From contig JAEVLN010000009.1 of NCBI GenBank assembly GCA_018350325.1, positions 951,388-1,015,387 on the forward strand: 64,000 bases of DNA. Direction: 5' to 3'. This stretch comes from Globodera rostochiensis (Eukaryota > Nematoda > Chromadorea > Rhabditida > Heteroderidae). Positions 1 to 11,748 of the stretch are shown one piece after another. The translations under genes and the position numbers were made by a program. The notes under the pieces are model-generated. The model worked only from the letters and a program-made list of their open reading frames with translations, was not told where the DNA came from and searched no databases. Every line of letters begins with the position of its first letter. Position 1 is the first letter of the stretch.

Positions 1-624
1 TTTATTTTTGGCACAACCGCTTCCCCTTGCTGGTCGTGTAATAGGATAAAATTGGATATTAATTTTCTCACTAAAAAATTGAATAAAAAAATCCCCGGGG
101 GTTCTATTTTTTAACCCCCTCAAAAAGGGGGGTTCTATTGTATTAGAGGGACTATTTGAGGAGGGGGGGGGGGGGTTTAATAGAGGAAATACGGTAATTG
201 GTCTTTATATTTAGTTTTAAGATAATGATGGAAGGGTAATAACGGATTGTATTTAACTGATATTCTTTTATAGAGACGGGGATGTGCGTGCTGAGTGCCA
301 GGACGGCTTCCATGAGCATCCGAGTTATTTTGCACACGCAATCAGAATTGACAAGCACCAATGCAAAGGCACAATCTTTTTTTGAATAATATTTAGTCAA
401 AGAAGCAAATTAAGACAATTTAATTGGTTACCCGACATTAGTGGGCGGCCCAGCAGAAGGGTAGGGCAAGGAGTTGCATATTTTTAGTCCAATTAAGTTT
501 CGATTAAATTAGCTCAAAAGGGTATGTTGTGGCCATTTTGTTGCATATAATCTCAACCTTAATGATGTTTAACAACAACAAAATAGGCTTTTCCGTTTTT
601 TCTGGCCTTAATTAATTGTTTTAG
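1..624. other. Intergenic, low-complexity, possible degraded coding fragment
   Basis: The first 180 bases hold runs of G and C (up to about 12 G near 165-176) and short inverted CCCC/GGGG blocks that look like repeat debris. A minus-strand open stretch (about 152-400) has several cysteines but no convincing start or splice context. The segment 474-520 resembles an intron of the cysteine-rich gene at 44.3 kb in the same orientation, so a decayed relative may lie here. A TTTTAG acceptor at 617-624 opens the next gene's first recognisable exon. Confidence 0.4.
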
Positions 625-2926
625 AGATTGTACAAGTGGCGGATGATTTACAAAACATATTATTAGAGTATGGGTCGACTCTTAACAATTTTGGAACTTG
701 TAGACCTTCCTTTCTATTCAATTATTTACACGATTTTCTAATCAAATTGAAAGTTTTAAAAGAGTCTCAAGAATTGGATAATTTAAAAAGCAACATTTTC
801 TACAGAAATTTTGGCCTTTTTAAATCGCAATTTTCCGAATTGCTTGTTCCGGTTGTTGAGGAGTTCAAATGCACCAGCTCGTGCCCAATGCTCCTGTATG
901 AATTAAACCGGAAAGATTCTTTAAAGAACATTCCAAAATTCTTTAAAATACTGTTTGATGCTCTCAACAAAGTTTCCGACCAAGTTGAATTGGATGGAAA
1001 AGATCGGTCATTAGCATTTCCAATATTGCTGGGAGAACAACTTCTGGATCGTGTCTATCAATTAATTGAAGACGGGTAAATCAAAATGCTTAAATATTTA
1101 TCAATTCAATTATTTTAAAATGTTTTTGTAACTGCGCGACAGCTATTAAATAATAATTCTATGGTTATTGTTTTTTAAATCCATTTTTATTCATTTAAAT
1201 TTAATTTCAAGGACAAATTCAATTTGCAAAATTGGTGAAACATTGGACTTTGTGAAAACAGTGCAAAATATTGTTGCATCGACGGGACAATTCAATTTTG
1301 CACAAAGATCAAAGGCAATTTCTCCAAGAGTGAATTCGCAACTTTTCAAATTGTTTTTTTCCTTGGCAATTCGTCTGACTTTGGTGACTGAAAGAGAGGA
1401 TGATTTGATTGGAAATCATTTAAGAGCATTCATAAATGCCTATAAATGCATTCAGATGCCTCCTGATGATTATCTCGCGAATAATTGGTAATTAGGTATA
1501 ATTAATTAATCACCATCATTTATTTTTGTTGTTCTCAACATATATTCATCATTTATTTCAGCTTCCTTCAAAATCAAATCAGCAACAAAAAGGAACAAAT
1601 CAAAATACAGCTTTGTTTGGAATGCGAAAATAATGATAAAATACAAGAAAAGATTAAAAGTAAAGTAAAAATATATGTTTAGATCGGCTTAATGATTTGA
1701 TTTTTTTACAGAAAATTTTGAGTTTTTGCTATTTTTGCCCGATTATTCGCCGTCAGTTTATGAAGTTTTGAAATTGGCGAAGGAACTCGGCAATACGTCC
1801 AACGGTGACATTTGGATTCGCCAAGCGGACCCGATTTTTTTTCTCAAAATTTATCACTATTTGAACGGATCAGATGAAAAAAATGATGTCCTAATTAAGA
1901 ACGGTTTTTGCACATTTTCCGATTTAATCGGTGATTTATTGAAGCAACTCGTAGAAAAAGAGTATATAATACCCTCTAATTATTGCATTGAGGATATAAT
2001 TGGAAAGTTTTTCAATACTCAAGATAATTTATGCGGAGATAATTCGGAGTAAGGCAAATTTATTTTCTATTAAAATTTGCTATTTTTCTGCATTTTATAC
2101 ATTTCTTTGCGTCTTTTTAAGGATAGAAAATGAAAAAGGCAAAAATTTGAAGGCTCGAGATGAATTATGTGAAGATAAATTTGGGTATTCATTCATTTCT
2201 TTTTTATTTTAGCTGTTAAATATTAACAATTTTTATAAATAATTGATTTTTAAGGGAAGAAAACAGTAAAACAATTGAACAAAATAATATATTACATTTT
2301 GGCAAAGCAATATCAATCAATTTCAATGCGAAGAACGGTTATAATTTTTTAATTTGTTTATATTTATATAACATCGGGGATGATAAAACTAACAGACACC
2401 TACCTACCCATTGGATTTCATAATATTCATCAAAAATATAATTAGTCAAAACTCCTTCTAATGCTCGTAATCGCGTCTTACTTGGTCCCATTACGCATTG
2501 CTAACTTTTTTTGGATATTACTTTTACTCTTTAATAATTTGAAAGTCCAATAACGAGCTCCCTGATTGATATGCATTTAAATAGTTTTTTTAAAAATTTG
2601 CTAATAATAAAAGTTCTTTAAAAAATATTTTAGATTTACAACAAATCGTTCCACTGATCATGAAGGAGGTCCAAGAAATGTTGGAAAAGGAAGATTGGAA
2701 TTGCACTAATCTGCATTTTACAAAATTGTTGGAATGGAATTTACTAAAAATCGAATTGTGTAAAATTGGAAGACTTTCGGAATGGGAACAAATTGAAACA
2801 TTGAAAACCCAATGGCGCGATTCGTTCAATTCCTTTTTTCAAAATAAAGAACAAATTAAGCCGGATTTTAAAGCTTTTGCGGTAAAACTGACTAAAATAT
2901 TAGAAACAATCGAGAAGATGCTGTAA
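625..2926 (+). CDS. Orphan helical protein, 7 recognised exons, 5' end not found
   Basis: I do not recognise this gene. Seven exons join in frame: 625-1075, 1212-1487, 1562-1659, 1712-2048, 2122-2184, 2255-2337 and 2634-2926, giving about 532 residues to a TAA. Donors are GTAAAT, GTAATT, GTAAAG, GTAAGG, GTATTC and GTTATA, and acceptors are TTTNAG-type. No ATG opens the first exon: the reading frame is preceded by a good TTTTAG acceptor, so an upstream exon is probably missing. The product is hydrophilic and helical, with no membrane segment and no signal peptide in the visible part. The last exon is rich in Leu, Trp, Lys and Glu (for example FTKLLEWNLLKIELCKIG). Its texture is like the helical modules of the giant genes at 13.8 and 59.9 kb, but I see no motif that proves kinship. 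Confidence 0.65.
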
Positions 2927-3586
2927 AATTTGGATTTGCTAATGCATTTCGTACTTTGCACATTTGTTATTTATGTACACCTTTCCTTTATATCATTTAT
3001 TTAGGAATTTTAATTAATTTTTATTTTGTCTTTTTTTTTGGTAAAAATTATGCATTTATTATTTACAAAATTTTAAAGTTAAATGAATGAATTAAAGTAG
3101 AAATCGGTTCCTTCAGTTTTTTGGTTTGTTATTTTTTATCCAAATTTCAAAGAGCTAATATTTTCTGTAATTTTTGTCGTAAAATGTACTAACAATTTTC
3201 ATGGATTTATTTTATCACAATTTTATGTATACAAAAGAATATAATTTAGTTGTTATTAAAGATAGCAGAATTTAACCAATACAAAATTGGCGATTAAATA
3301 AAAAAAATAGTATTTTTCAATAATTTTTACATATATTTTATATAATTTTTTTTGATTTAGTAAAAACTTTTGTTTTTTAACATTTCTCAATTCTTACAAC
3401 CAACGAATTTGCATTGCTCATCCTTTACGGATTCATCGCCGAAAATAAGGCTAACATGGAAATGCATCCATGTCATCGCAGTTAATCATTCAAAGCGAAA
3501 TTTTTTCTTTTTTGAATATCCCATTTTTTTACTTTAAGAGGCACCAGCGTTTAAATATTTTCAATAAATTTAATTTTATAATAAAA
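2927..3586. other. AT-rich intergenic
   Basis: Mostly A/T homopolymers and AATAAA-like stretches that could serve as the 3' end of the preceding gene. I see no coding exon, RNA gene or repeat here. Confidence 0.5.
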
Positions 3587-3871
3587 ATGAGACGACTAAA
3601 CGCATTATTGCTATTGCTTCTCATCATTGCCATCGTTGCTTTTTATAGTTTCGCTGAAGAAAAGGCCAAAGATGCCGACCTGTTGCTTCATTTCAACAAC
3701 GACCCCAGATCGTTGGTAATGGACCTTTTTGAATTGCTAATTGAATGCCAAAATTTATTTAGTATTTCAAAACATTCGAGCTTAAAGTTACAAGTGGAGG
3801 AGTCCGAGTGGGGCATCAGTTCATCCGAACGGTCATCTTCGCTTTCATCGCATGTGAATATAAATGAATAA
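3587..3871 (+). CDS. Small secreted or single-pass protein, about 94 aa
   Basis: A single-exon reading frame starts at ATG 3587 and ends at TAA 3871. Residues 1-24 form a textbook signal peptide or signal anchor: a basic MRR start, a run of five Leu, then IIAIVAFYSFA. The mature part is acidic and serine-rich towards the end (SEWGISSSERSSSLSS). An in-frame upstream extension to 3470 exists but adds no better start. A possible 47-nt GT-AG intron (3716-3762) would give a basic, less plausible tail, so I prefer the unspliced form. No family is recognised. Small secreted proteins are common among nematode gland and cuticle products, but nothing here shows where it acts. Confidence 0.5.
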   Translation: MRRLNALLLLLLIIAIVAFYSFAEEKAKDADLLLHFNNDPRSLVMDLFELLIECQNLFSISKHSSLKLQVEESEWGISSSERSSSLSSHVNINE

Positions 3872-6496
3872 ATTCAAATATTTAAATGTTTTATTTTAAC
3901 AATTGAAATTTTAACATTGAAATAATACACAGGCAATGCTTTATTTCATGAATTTGACCACCTAATATTTGCAGATTTGGCTGTGTTGGCTTAGTGATCA
4001 ACAGAAAACGCCTTCAGTGAGAACAAATGAATAAAATATTACTCAGTTTTCAAAAATATTCCATTCCATCATATTTCATCATTTTCTTTTTTTCAAATAA
4101 TAGTTTTTTCTAAATTTATTTAAAAAAATGCCTTAATCGCGATAATGTAAAATGTTTTTTATCCATTGCTTATTTCTTTATTTACGCCCTGTGTAGCTGC
4201 AATTGCATTGTATTTCTATTTAAAATAACGAAGTAAAAAATTGTTTCTTTAATAACAAAAGGTTTGCAAATCAGCGTTCTGATGACGCATCAAGTAATTT
4301 GATAAAATTATAAAAACTTAATTATAAAATGTTTCGCCGAATAAAATTTTGCGTTTGCCTTAAAATGTTGTCAAAGTGTAATATATTTTTTAATCAGAAA
4401 TAGTTAAAATTAATAAATAAACATATTGGTTAGTAATGTATTGTATTACATGAATTTTAACAACCAATTATTTAATTTTTTATCTAAAAACAAAATATTT
4501 TTTTAAACATATTTAGAAGACTATTATTGTTTTTCTCTTTTATTTGGCTTAAATTATGTTTTAAATGGAAAGGTTAGGTTTTGTATATATTTTACTTTCA
4601 ATTTGCAAAATTTGTTAGTAATTAGTAATTAGTAATATTATTATTATTATTAGAAATTTGGTGTAAAATATCCCCAAAACATCATAAACTATGTGCAAAA
4701 CTGGTCTCTTTTCATATTCTTTTTTGGTTGGTTTTATAATTTGCTTGGACGCGCAAATAAATAATAAATTCGAATGTATTGAGCGAATTCGTCGCGAGTA
4801 AAATTCTGTGGAAATTTTGAACGGCGATGGAAAGGATGGAAATGGCGGCTGATCGATGGATGAGCGAAAAATTCATTTTCATTTATTACATTTTACGCGC
4901 ACCAATTGTCCCTTTCTCATACCTTCATTATTATTATTATTATTATCCAAATTTCCCACTTAAAATGAATAAATATATTAATTAATATATGATTTAATTT
5001 TTATTTATGAATTTTTAGTGCTTAATACACCAATTTTATAATTAATTAAATATAAATATCTAACCAACCAATGAACAAAACCTTATTTGGCAAAATACTC
5101 AGAACAAAATGATAAAATTACAATTTATCATAAAAAATCAAATCATTTTCTTTAACAAAACTTAGTAATTGTTTTTTTTATTCTGCTTTCAAAAATTTTT
5201 GATTAGGCGACTTTTTGGCAGAATATCAAAACAAACCGCCATTTCAGGAGACAATTTCTTTTTATTCAAAAGCGTTTTTTGGCCTTGACATATAAATATT
5301 TTCTATTATTTTAACATTTAAAAAAAGGTTTTACACAAATTTTTACTTTTGTTTGTTTGCTGCTATAAACGAGGTCCAAAAAACAGAACCAATTTGCCCA
5401 TTCAATCGATGAGTTTTTGCGGCGCTTCAACTGATTTGTGAGTGCGAATGAATGAATGAATATGCGCGCCATTGTGTGTAAACAGAAAGTAATAATTCAA
5501 TAAATCATTCAACACGTTTGGCCTTCCCACAAGCAATTTGTGTGTACACAAAACAAACAATTTTTTTACTACTTATTTTTGTTAAATTTTTGTTTGTCCG
5601 CCGACCTCACATAAAACAAAAAAATGGGAGAAAAAATTGGACAGAAGCACCAAAATTAACAGCGACAAAAAAACCAAGGTCAAAGCTTAAGCCCTTCAGT
5701 TCTTCACAAATGAAGAACACTTTTCAAGAACGGGAGTTTTTTAAAAGCCCTGGAAAAATAACTGAAAAATCAAATTGGCTAAAAAACAAAAAGTAATAAG
5801 TACATACCTTTTTCATTCATTTTTGTACGCTATTGCTTGCTTCATCTGTTGTCGTTGAACTGCAGTTCTGCGAATCATTTGTTGGCATCATTTTTTGTTG
5901 TTTGACGTTTTAAGTCCTTTGAATTTCGGCATTTCTAATTGTTTTGATTAGCTAATTCATTTTGTTGCACTATTCGGAAATGTTGGCCAATTTAATGGCT
6001 CGATTTATGAGGTCGGTCGTCCCGGTGTTGCCGCCACGCCACCGTTTTTCTGCAAATTGACACTGACACGGCTTTAGAATAAATGAGTGAGCAAGTGATA
6101 ACATTAAATTCACTTTGTTTGGACGATAAGGACACATCGTTTCGTTTCGTTCGTTCGTTCGTTTTGGGGTTTTGTCAGTCCATTCAATTCCATGTGAATC
6201 GGATCGGAAAAACCTTTGGCCTTTTGCTTGTTGTCTTTACATATAGTGATCAGAAAATAAGAGAGTTCGTCAGTTGTTTCGCTGATCCACAAATTTTTGA
6301 AATGATTGATTCAATAATCTAATTGAATCATTCCGATCAACAGACCCACAGTTCCGAATCAACCGACATTTGTTGAGAAATAGATACGACGCGAACTTTA
6401 TCTATTAATACGACACATTATCGACCAACCATTTGCATTCCCGGCATTTTTTGATGAAATTGTTTAAAAGCTTTGTTTTATGTTAAAAATTTGATC
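3872..6496. other. Long AT-rich intergenic region, no supported gene
   Basis: About 2.6 kb with no convincing exon. An open frame at 5518-5796 lacks an ATG (it opens on TTG) and looks like chance. An ATG frame at 6083-6322 has no recognisable product. Near 6000-6075 there is a short GC-richer patch, and 5440-5460 and 6135-6165 hold short ATGA and GTTC microrepeats. This interval could contain the promoter and 5' untranslated exons of the inositol transporter downstream. Confidence 0.4.
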
Positions 6497-6712
6497 ATGA
6501 TCAAAATTCGTGGTTGGAGTGTCTCCTCTCTGCTGGACGATCATTCGTCGTCTGTCGGCCGTTCCGTTGCCAACAGCGGCGCTTCGTCGTCCTCAATTCT
6601 TGGCACTACCAACGCGACAACAGCGGCGACGGCGATTGCTGAATCGGCTGCCAGAAAAAAGTTCAGTGCCAAAAGCAGAAAGAAAATGGATTGGTTGGAG
6701 AAGCAAGTATAA
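6497..6712 (+). CDS. Possible Ser/Thr/Ala-rich small ORF or exon, about 71 aa
   Basis: The frame from ATG 6497 to TAA 6712 is noticeably richer in GC than its surroundings and encodes a low-complexity segment rich in Ser, Ala and Thr, followed by a basic end (SAKSRKKMDWLEKQ). A GTATAA donor-like site overlaps the stop, so it may be an exon of a longer transcript. An overlapping frame is also open, which lowers confidence. No family is recognised. Confidence 0.25.
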   Translation: MIKIRGWSVSSLLDDHSSSVGRSVANSGASSSSILGTTNATTAATAIAESAARKKFSAKSRKKMDWLEKQV

Positions 6713-6993
6713 ACGGAAAAAGCAGAAAAATTTTTATATTTTCTAAGATTTTTTAAAAAACAAACATTTTTATTTCAATAAAAAGTCAATTTTTTAGTTA
6801 AAACAAACTAATGAAAAACTTAATTAATGAATGCTATAATATAAATAAACACGAAAATAATATTTTTAAATAAATGTTATTTTATAATAATTTTTTTTTT
6901 GGATTTTTTAATTTCACTTCTGCAAAATGTTCAAATAAACGATTATTTAAAAAATTTGTTTAGCGAATCAGACATCAATTTTTGCTTGAGAAA

Positions 6994-8873
6994 ATGGTGT
7001 CGATGAATATTGTTTCGCCAAGCACTAGCCCAAAACATCCAAAACATAAGCCAAAACTGGGAAAATTCATTTATTTGGTTGGTTTTTCAAAAATAATTAA
7101 TTTTAAATAAATATATTAAATAAAATAACTTAAAAACTAAATTTTATAAAATGTGAAATATTTAGCTTGCATTTATTGCTGTTATTGGCGGATTTCTTTT
7201 TGGTTATGACACAGGTATTTATTTATTAAAATAAAGTAAAACTAATAGTGAAAAATTAAAACAAGGAATTGTCTCCGCTGCAATGCTTTACGTCCCCAAA
7301 AATGACGATTTAAAACCGATGAGCAATAACTGGATTGGACTCATTGGTATAATTTAATTATTTTTTAAAATTAAATCCAAAAATTTTTTATATTTCTTGC
7401 AAAGATTATTAATTTAAACTTTTAATTTTAAGTTTCTATTACTCCTGGAATGGCTGGGATCGGAGCACTTCTTGCTGGAAAGGCTACGGATGTTTTTGGC
7501 AGGCGAAAGGTTATATATATTTACAATTATTAATATTTTTTGGTTAATATTTAACATTCAAATAATGGTTAAATTTTCATTTTGCTTTTAATAATATATT
7601 TTATTTTTAATTTATTCTATAATAATTTTTATCTAAATTTCATTGTTATCTATTTGCTGCTAAATAAATCGCTTCAGATGGTTATACTTTCCACAATCAT
7701 TTTTACATTGGGCGCAATTGTATGTGCCATTGGTATAAGCAAGTGGATTCTGTTGGCCGGACGAATTTTGCTCGGAATCGCTATTGGTAATTTTCTTTTA
7801 ATTATTAATTTAAATTTAATTCTAAATTTTTGGTAGGCTTTGCTTCGATGATTGTTCCAGTTTATGTTGGTGAATCTTCACCTGCTCACATTCGAGGTAA
7901 TTTAAAAAATAGTTTTATAATTTATATTTACATTTTCCTTGGTAATTAAATTGAAAATTTATTTTTAAATTTTTTAGGGCGACTGATCACAAGCTTTCAA
8001 TTAATGATCACTTTCGGCCTTGTAGCAGCAAACATTTTTGCAGGAGGATTTTCCTACATTGATCCATTGAATTGGGGATGGAGGTAAATATTATTTACGA
8101 CAAAAATTAGAAAATAAAATATAATTTTTTTAGGCTGATGGTCGGTTTTGCGGCAATTCCGAGCATAATTCAATTTGTGGGGTTTTTGTTTTTACCCGAA
8201 AGTCCCCGGTGGCTTTACGAGAACAAATCGCGCAAGGAATGTGAGGAGGTCTTAAGCAAAATTTACAATGGCGACACGGAATGGATTCAATTCGGTTTAA
8301 AAATTTGGCTTTTTATCAAATTTTTTGATTGTTTTTAGAGCTTGCCGAGATCCAGATGGCCCATGACCAGCAAAAGCACGATGCAGCGATTTATGGTCAT
8401 AAATTTTATCAAAAATAAAATAAAAATTCGAAATCTAATTATGACTTTATATTAATTTTACAACAATTCCATGTAACATTTCAGGCTCAAGAAATGTATT
8501 TTGGCGAATTGTCTCAACGCCGTCAGTGCGCAAAGCATTGCTAATCGGTTGCGCACTCCAGGCATTCCAACAAATGTCCGGCATCAACACAATCATGTAC
8601 TGTGCGAAGAAAAAATTGTCAAATTGTTTTTCTAAAATTATTATTTTTTTTATTTTAGGTATTATACGGGGAAAATTATTCGATCAGCAGGCGTTAGAGA
8701 TGAGCATAATACGGTAAGGAAAATGAGAATATTCGTTGTAATTAAATTTAAAAAGATAGGCTGTATAATCCGTAACTTTCGGGGACGGGCAAACCGGGGA
8801 CCGGAAGGAAAGAAACAATTGGTTGAGCCCCGACCCCCGACCCCCGACCCCCGACCCCGACCCCGACCCCCGA

Positions 8874-8914
<41 letters not shown>

Positions 8915-8938
8915 CGACCCCCGACCCCCGACCCCCGA

Positions 8939-8979
<41 letters not shown>

Positions 8980-9034
8980 CGACCCCGACCCCGAACCCGA
9001 CCCCGACCCCCGACCCCCGACCCCCGACCCCCGA

Positions 9035-9112
<78 letters not shown>

Positions 9113-9122
9113 CGACCCCCGA

Positions 9123-9169
<47 letters not shown>

Positions 9170-9190
9170 CGACCCCGACCCCGACCCCGA

Positions 9191-9225
<35 letters not shown>

Positions 9226-9242
9226 CGACCCCCGACCCCCGA

Positions 9243-9291
<49 letters not shown>

Positions 9292-9337
9292 ACCCGACCC
9301 CGACCCCGACCACCGACCCCCGACCCCCGACCCCCGA

Positions 9338-9384
<47 letters not shown>

Positions 9385-9426
9385 CGACCCCCGACCCCCG
9401 ACCCCCGACCCCGACCCCGACCCCGA

Positions 9427-9461
<35 letters not shown>

Positions 9462-9549
9462 CGACCCCCGACCCCCGACCCCGACCCCGACCCCCGACCC
9501 CGACCCCGAACCCGACCCCGACCCCCGACCACCGACCCCCGACCCCCGA

Positions 9550-9646
<97 letters not shown>

Positions 9647-11355
9647 ACGTGCATTCCCCAAAGAACCCACAACTTTCCCGGCTCCCTAGGGTCTGGCTGT
9701 GTCGTGGCCAAATTAAATAAAACCCCCCAAGAATGTATGTAAGTAATTTTTTTAAAATATGTTTTCCTAGATTTGGATCTCAGTTGGAACAGCAAGTATA
9801 AAATTTTAACATTTAATTAAATTTAAATAAATATTTATTTTGCTGAAATTCACCCCTTTTTTTCTGATTTTCGGTGTCAATTTCTTCGCCACATTAATTC
9901 CAATGTATTTTGTTGAGCGGTTGGGCCGTCGAGTTCTTTTGCTGAGCAGTATAATTGGTGTTTTTATTGCTTGTCTTCTGCTGGGAGGAGGTGTAAAATT
10001 GTTTGAATATAAAACATTGACTAAATTGATAAATTTTTGAGAAAATAATTAAAAATGTAATTAAGAAATTTGCCAAATAGAATTTCTTTATTTCAAAAAT
10101 TTCATTTTAGGATTTCTGTTAATTAACCGCAATTCGTCCGCCGTGCAAACTAATTTATATCCTTATCAAAACTTATTCAACACCGGCAATACAGAATATG
10201 CAAAATGTGCCAAATTAAGGCATAAAATAATAATTTCCACAACCTTTTTGTAAAATATATTTATAGCAACTGTGATTTTTGTACTACCGACGAAAGTTGT
10301 GGTTTTTGTGCCCCAGACAGCAAGCCCGGTTTTTGTTTGCCTAAGGTAAAAATAATAAATTCAATGAATATAAATTATTTAACCTTTAAGTTTTTCTGGC
10401 ATTTTGGCATTTTAATTCAAATTTTTAGCAACTTAAAGCTTAGTTATAATCGATTTTAAAAAACCGGAATTTATGCCAACTACAACTAACTGGCTTTGAC
10501 TGCATATCAAATCAACTTTAAAACTTTAAAACATTTTAAGGATCTTCAAAATCCGGACATGAGCTCTTTGACAGGGCCATGTGCTGGGCACTCAAATGAC
10601 GCTTCTCACCAAATCAACAACACCAAATTTGAATGGTATTCGTAGGAGCTTAATTTTATGCATTTAAAAATTATAATTATTTTTGTGCGTAATTCAATAT
10701 TTAGGAGGGATGAAATGTGCCAAAATGACAAAATATTGACATTTTTGCCCATTCTGATCATGGTCCTTTTTCTGTGCGCATTTGCCATCGGTTATGCGCC
10801 GTTGCCGTGGGTGCTTAATGCGGAATTTTATCCACTTTGGGGTTAATTTTTACACATTAAATATTCAATTTTTTGATATTTTTTAGCCAGAGGAACATGC
10901 GTTGCATTAAGCACATTTTGCAATTGGGAATTCAATTTGCTCGTCTCCCTTACTTTTCTTCCGTTAAACCAAGCCGTCACGCGATTTGGTTTTGATTTTT
11001 AAAAATATAATTTTGCGATTTGATTTGGTTTTTTATTTATAAATATTTTTATTTTTAAATTTTAAATTTTAACCAATTTTTTAACTCCAAGGCACTTTCT
11101 TTATCTACGCCGGTGTAACTGCAATTGCATTTGTTATATTCTATTTTGTCGTCCCTGAAACAAAGGGACTGAATCTTGACGAAGTGATCAAATTTTTTTT
11201 GCATTTTTTGTTATTATTAATAATTGATTTTATGTTAAATTTTACTTTTATAGATACAACTATTGTTTATGACGAAGAGAGAGCGGAAAAGAGCAGTTAC
11301 CAGCTTAAAAATGAAGCAATTGTCCGGCGTAGACTTGTCGACCGTCACTCGATGA
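6994..11355 (+). CDS. hmit-like: Proton/myo-inositol cotransporter-like sugar porter (MFS, SLC2A13 type)
   Basis: Twenty exons give about 602 aa. The order of motifs is that of a 12-helix MFS sugar porter: [10 protein letters not shown] in helix 1, DVFGRRK in loop 2-3, PESPRWL before the central loop, QQMSGIN in helix 7, VERLGRR in loop 8-9 and PETKG after helix 12. A cysteine-rich insert (NCDFC...CGFC, about 10267-10345) between the last helices matches the extracellular loop of HMIT transporters. That family moves myo-inositol with H+ at the plasma membrane. Oddities: exon 14 (10111-10219) ends at a GC donor (AAG|GCATAA). The intron 9796-9873 has no AG near the position where homology demands the acceptor; it reads TTTTCG|GT. 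The intron between 8713 and 9771 contains the CCCCGA array. The final exon is 11254-11355. Confidence 0.9.
8826..9646. repeat. CCCCGA/CCCCCGA minisatellite inside a transporter intron
   Basis: About 820 bp of uninterrupted 6-mer CCCCGA and 7-mer CCCCCGA units (TCGGGG on the other strand). Blocks of 7-mers alternate with blocks of 6-mers. Variant units recur: GAACCC near 8993, 9289 and 9507, and GACCACC near 9309 and 9530. The roughly 220-300 bp spacing indicates larger segmental duplications within the array. Because the units contain no stop codon, open frames of more than 280 codons run through on both strands; these are artefacts. The array is strongly G-rich on the minus strand and could form G-quadruplexes. 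Confidence 0.95.
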
Positions 11356-11748
11356 ATGAAAATGCATCATTATTTAATATAAAGTTAAGTCAGGCATAAT
11401 AATCCGCCGATCGGATCATCATTTTGAATATCACATAAATCATACTTACATATTTAATTATTAAAACGTCAGATTATCTGTTGGTTTTTAAAAGTGTAAG
11501 ATAAACATCAAAATACAAAATTAGTAAGAAAAACTCAAATTATTTTAAATTTAGACGCGTTCTTTGAACACTAAGAAATTTTTTTTCAGAACATTTTTTA
11601 AATAAAATTAAATTGCCTATTTGGGATGGTTATTGATCATATCCAAAATTTTCGACATAAAAATGTTTGTAAAATATTATTTATGCAACTTCATAAAATG
11701 GTAGAAGCTTAATTGTTGGAAGTTTAATTTCAAAATTGATCAGTTCTC
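11356..11748. other. Intergenic, convergent gene ends
   Basis: AT-rich spacer between the stop of the sugar porter (+) and the stop of the GPCR (-). AATAAA-like strings are present on both strands. I see no gene. Confidence 0.5.

Noticed and set aside
5518..5796. 92-codon open frame on the plus strand
   Set aside because: It starts on TTG, has no splice context and its Lys-rich composition follows the local A-richness.
8662..9795. Long open frames on both strands (288-377 codons) of Gly/Arg/Ser or Pro/Asp/Thr repeats
   Set aside because: They are read-through of the CCCCGA/CCCCCGA array, which lacks stop codons in every frame. The array lies in an intron and its 6/7-mer mix shifts frame constantly.
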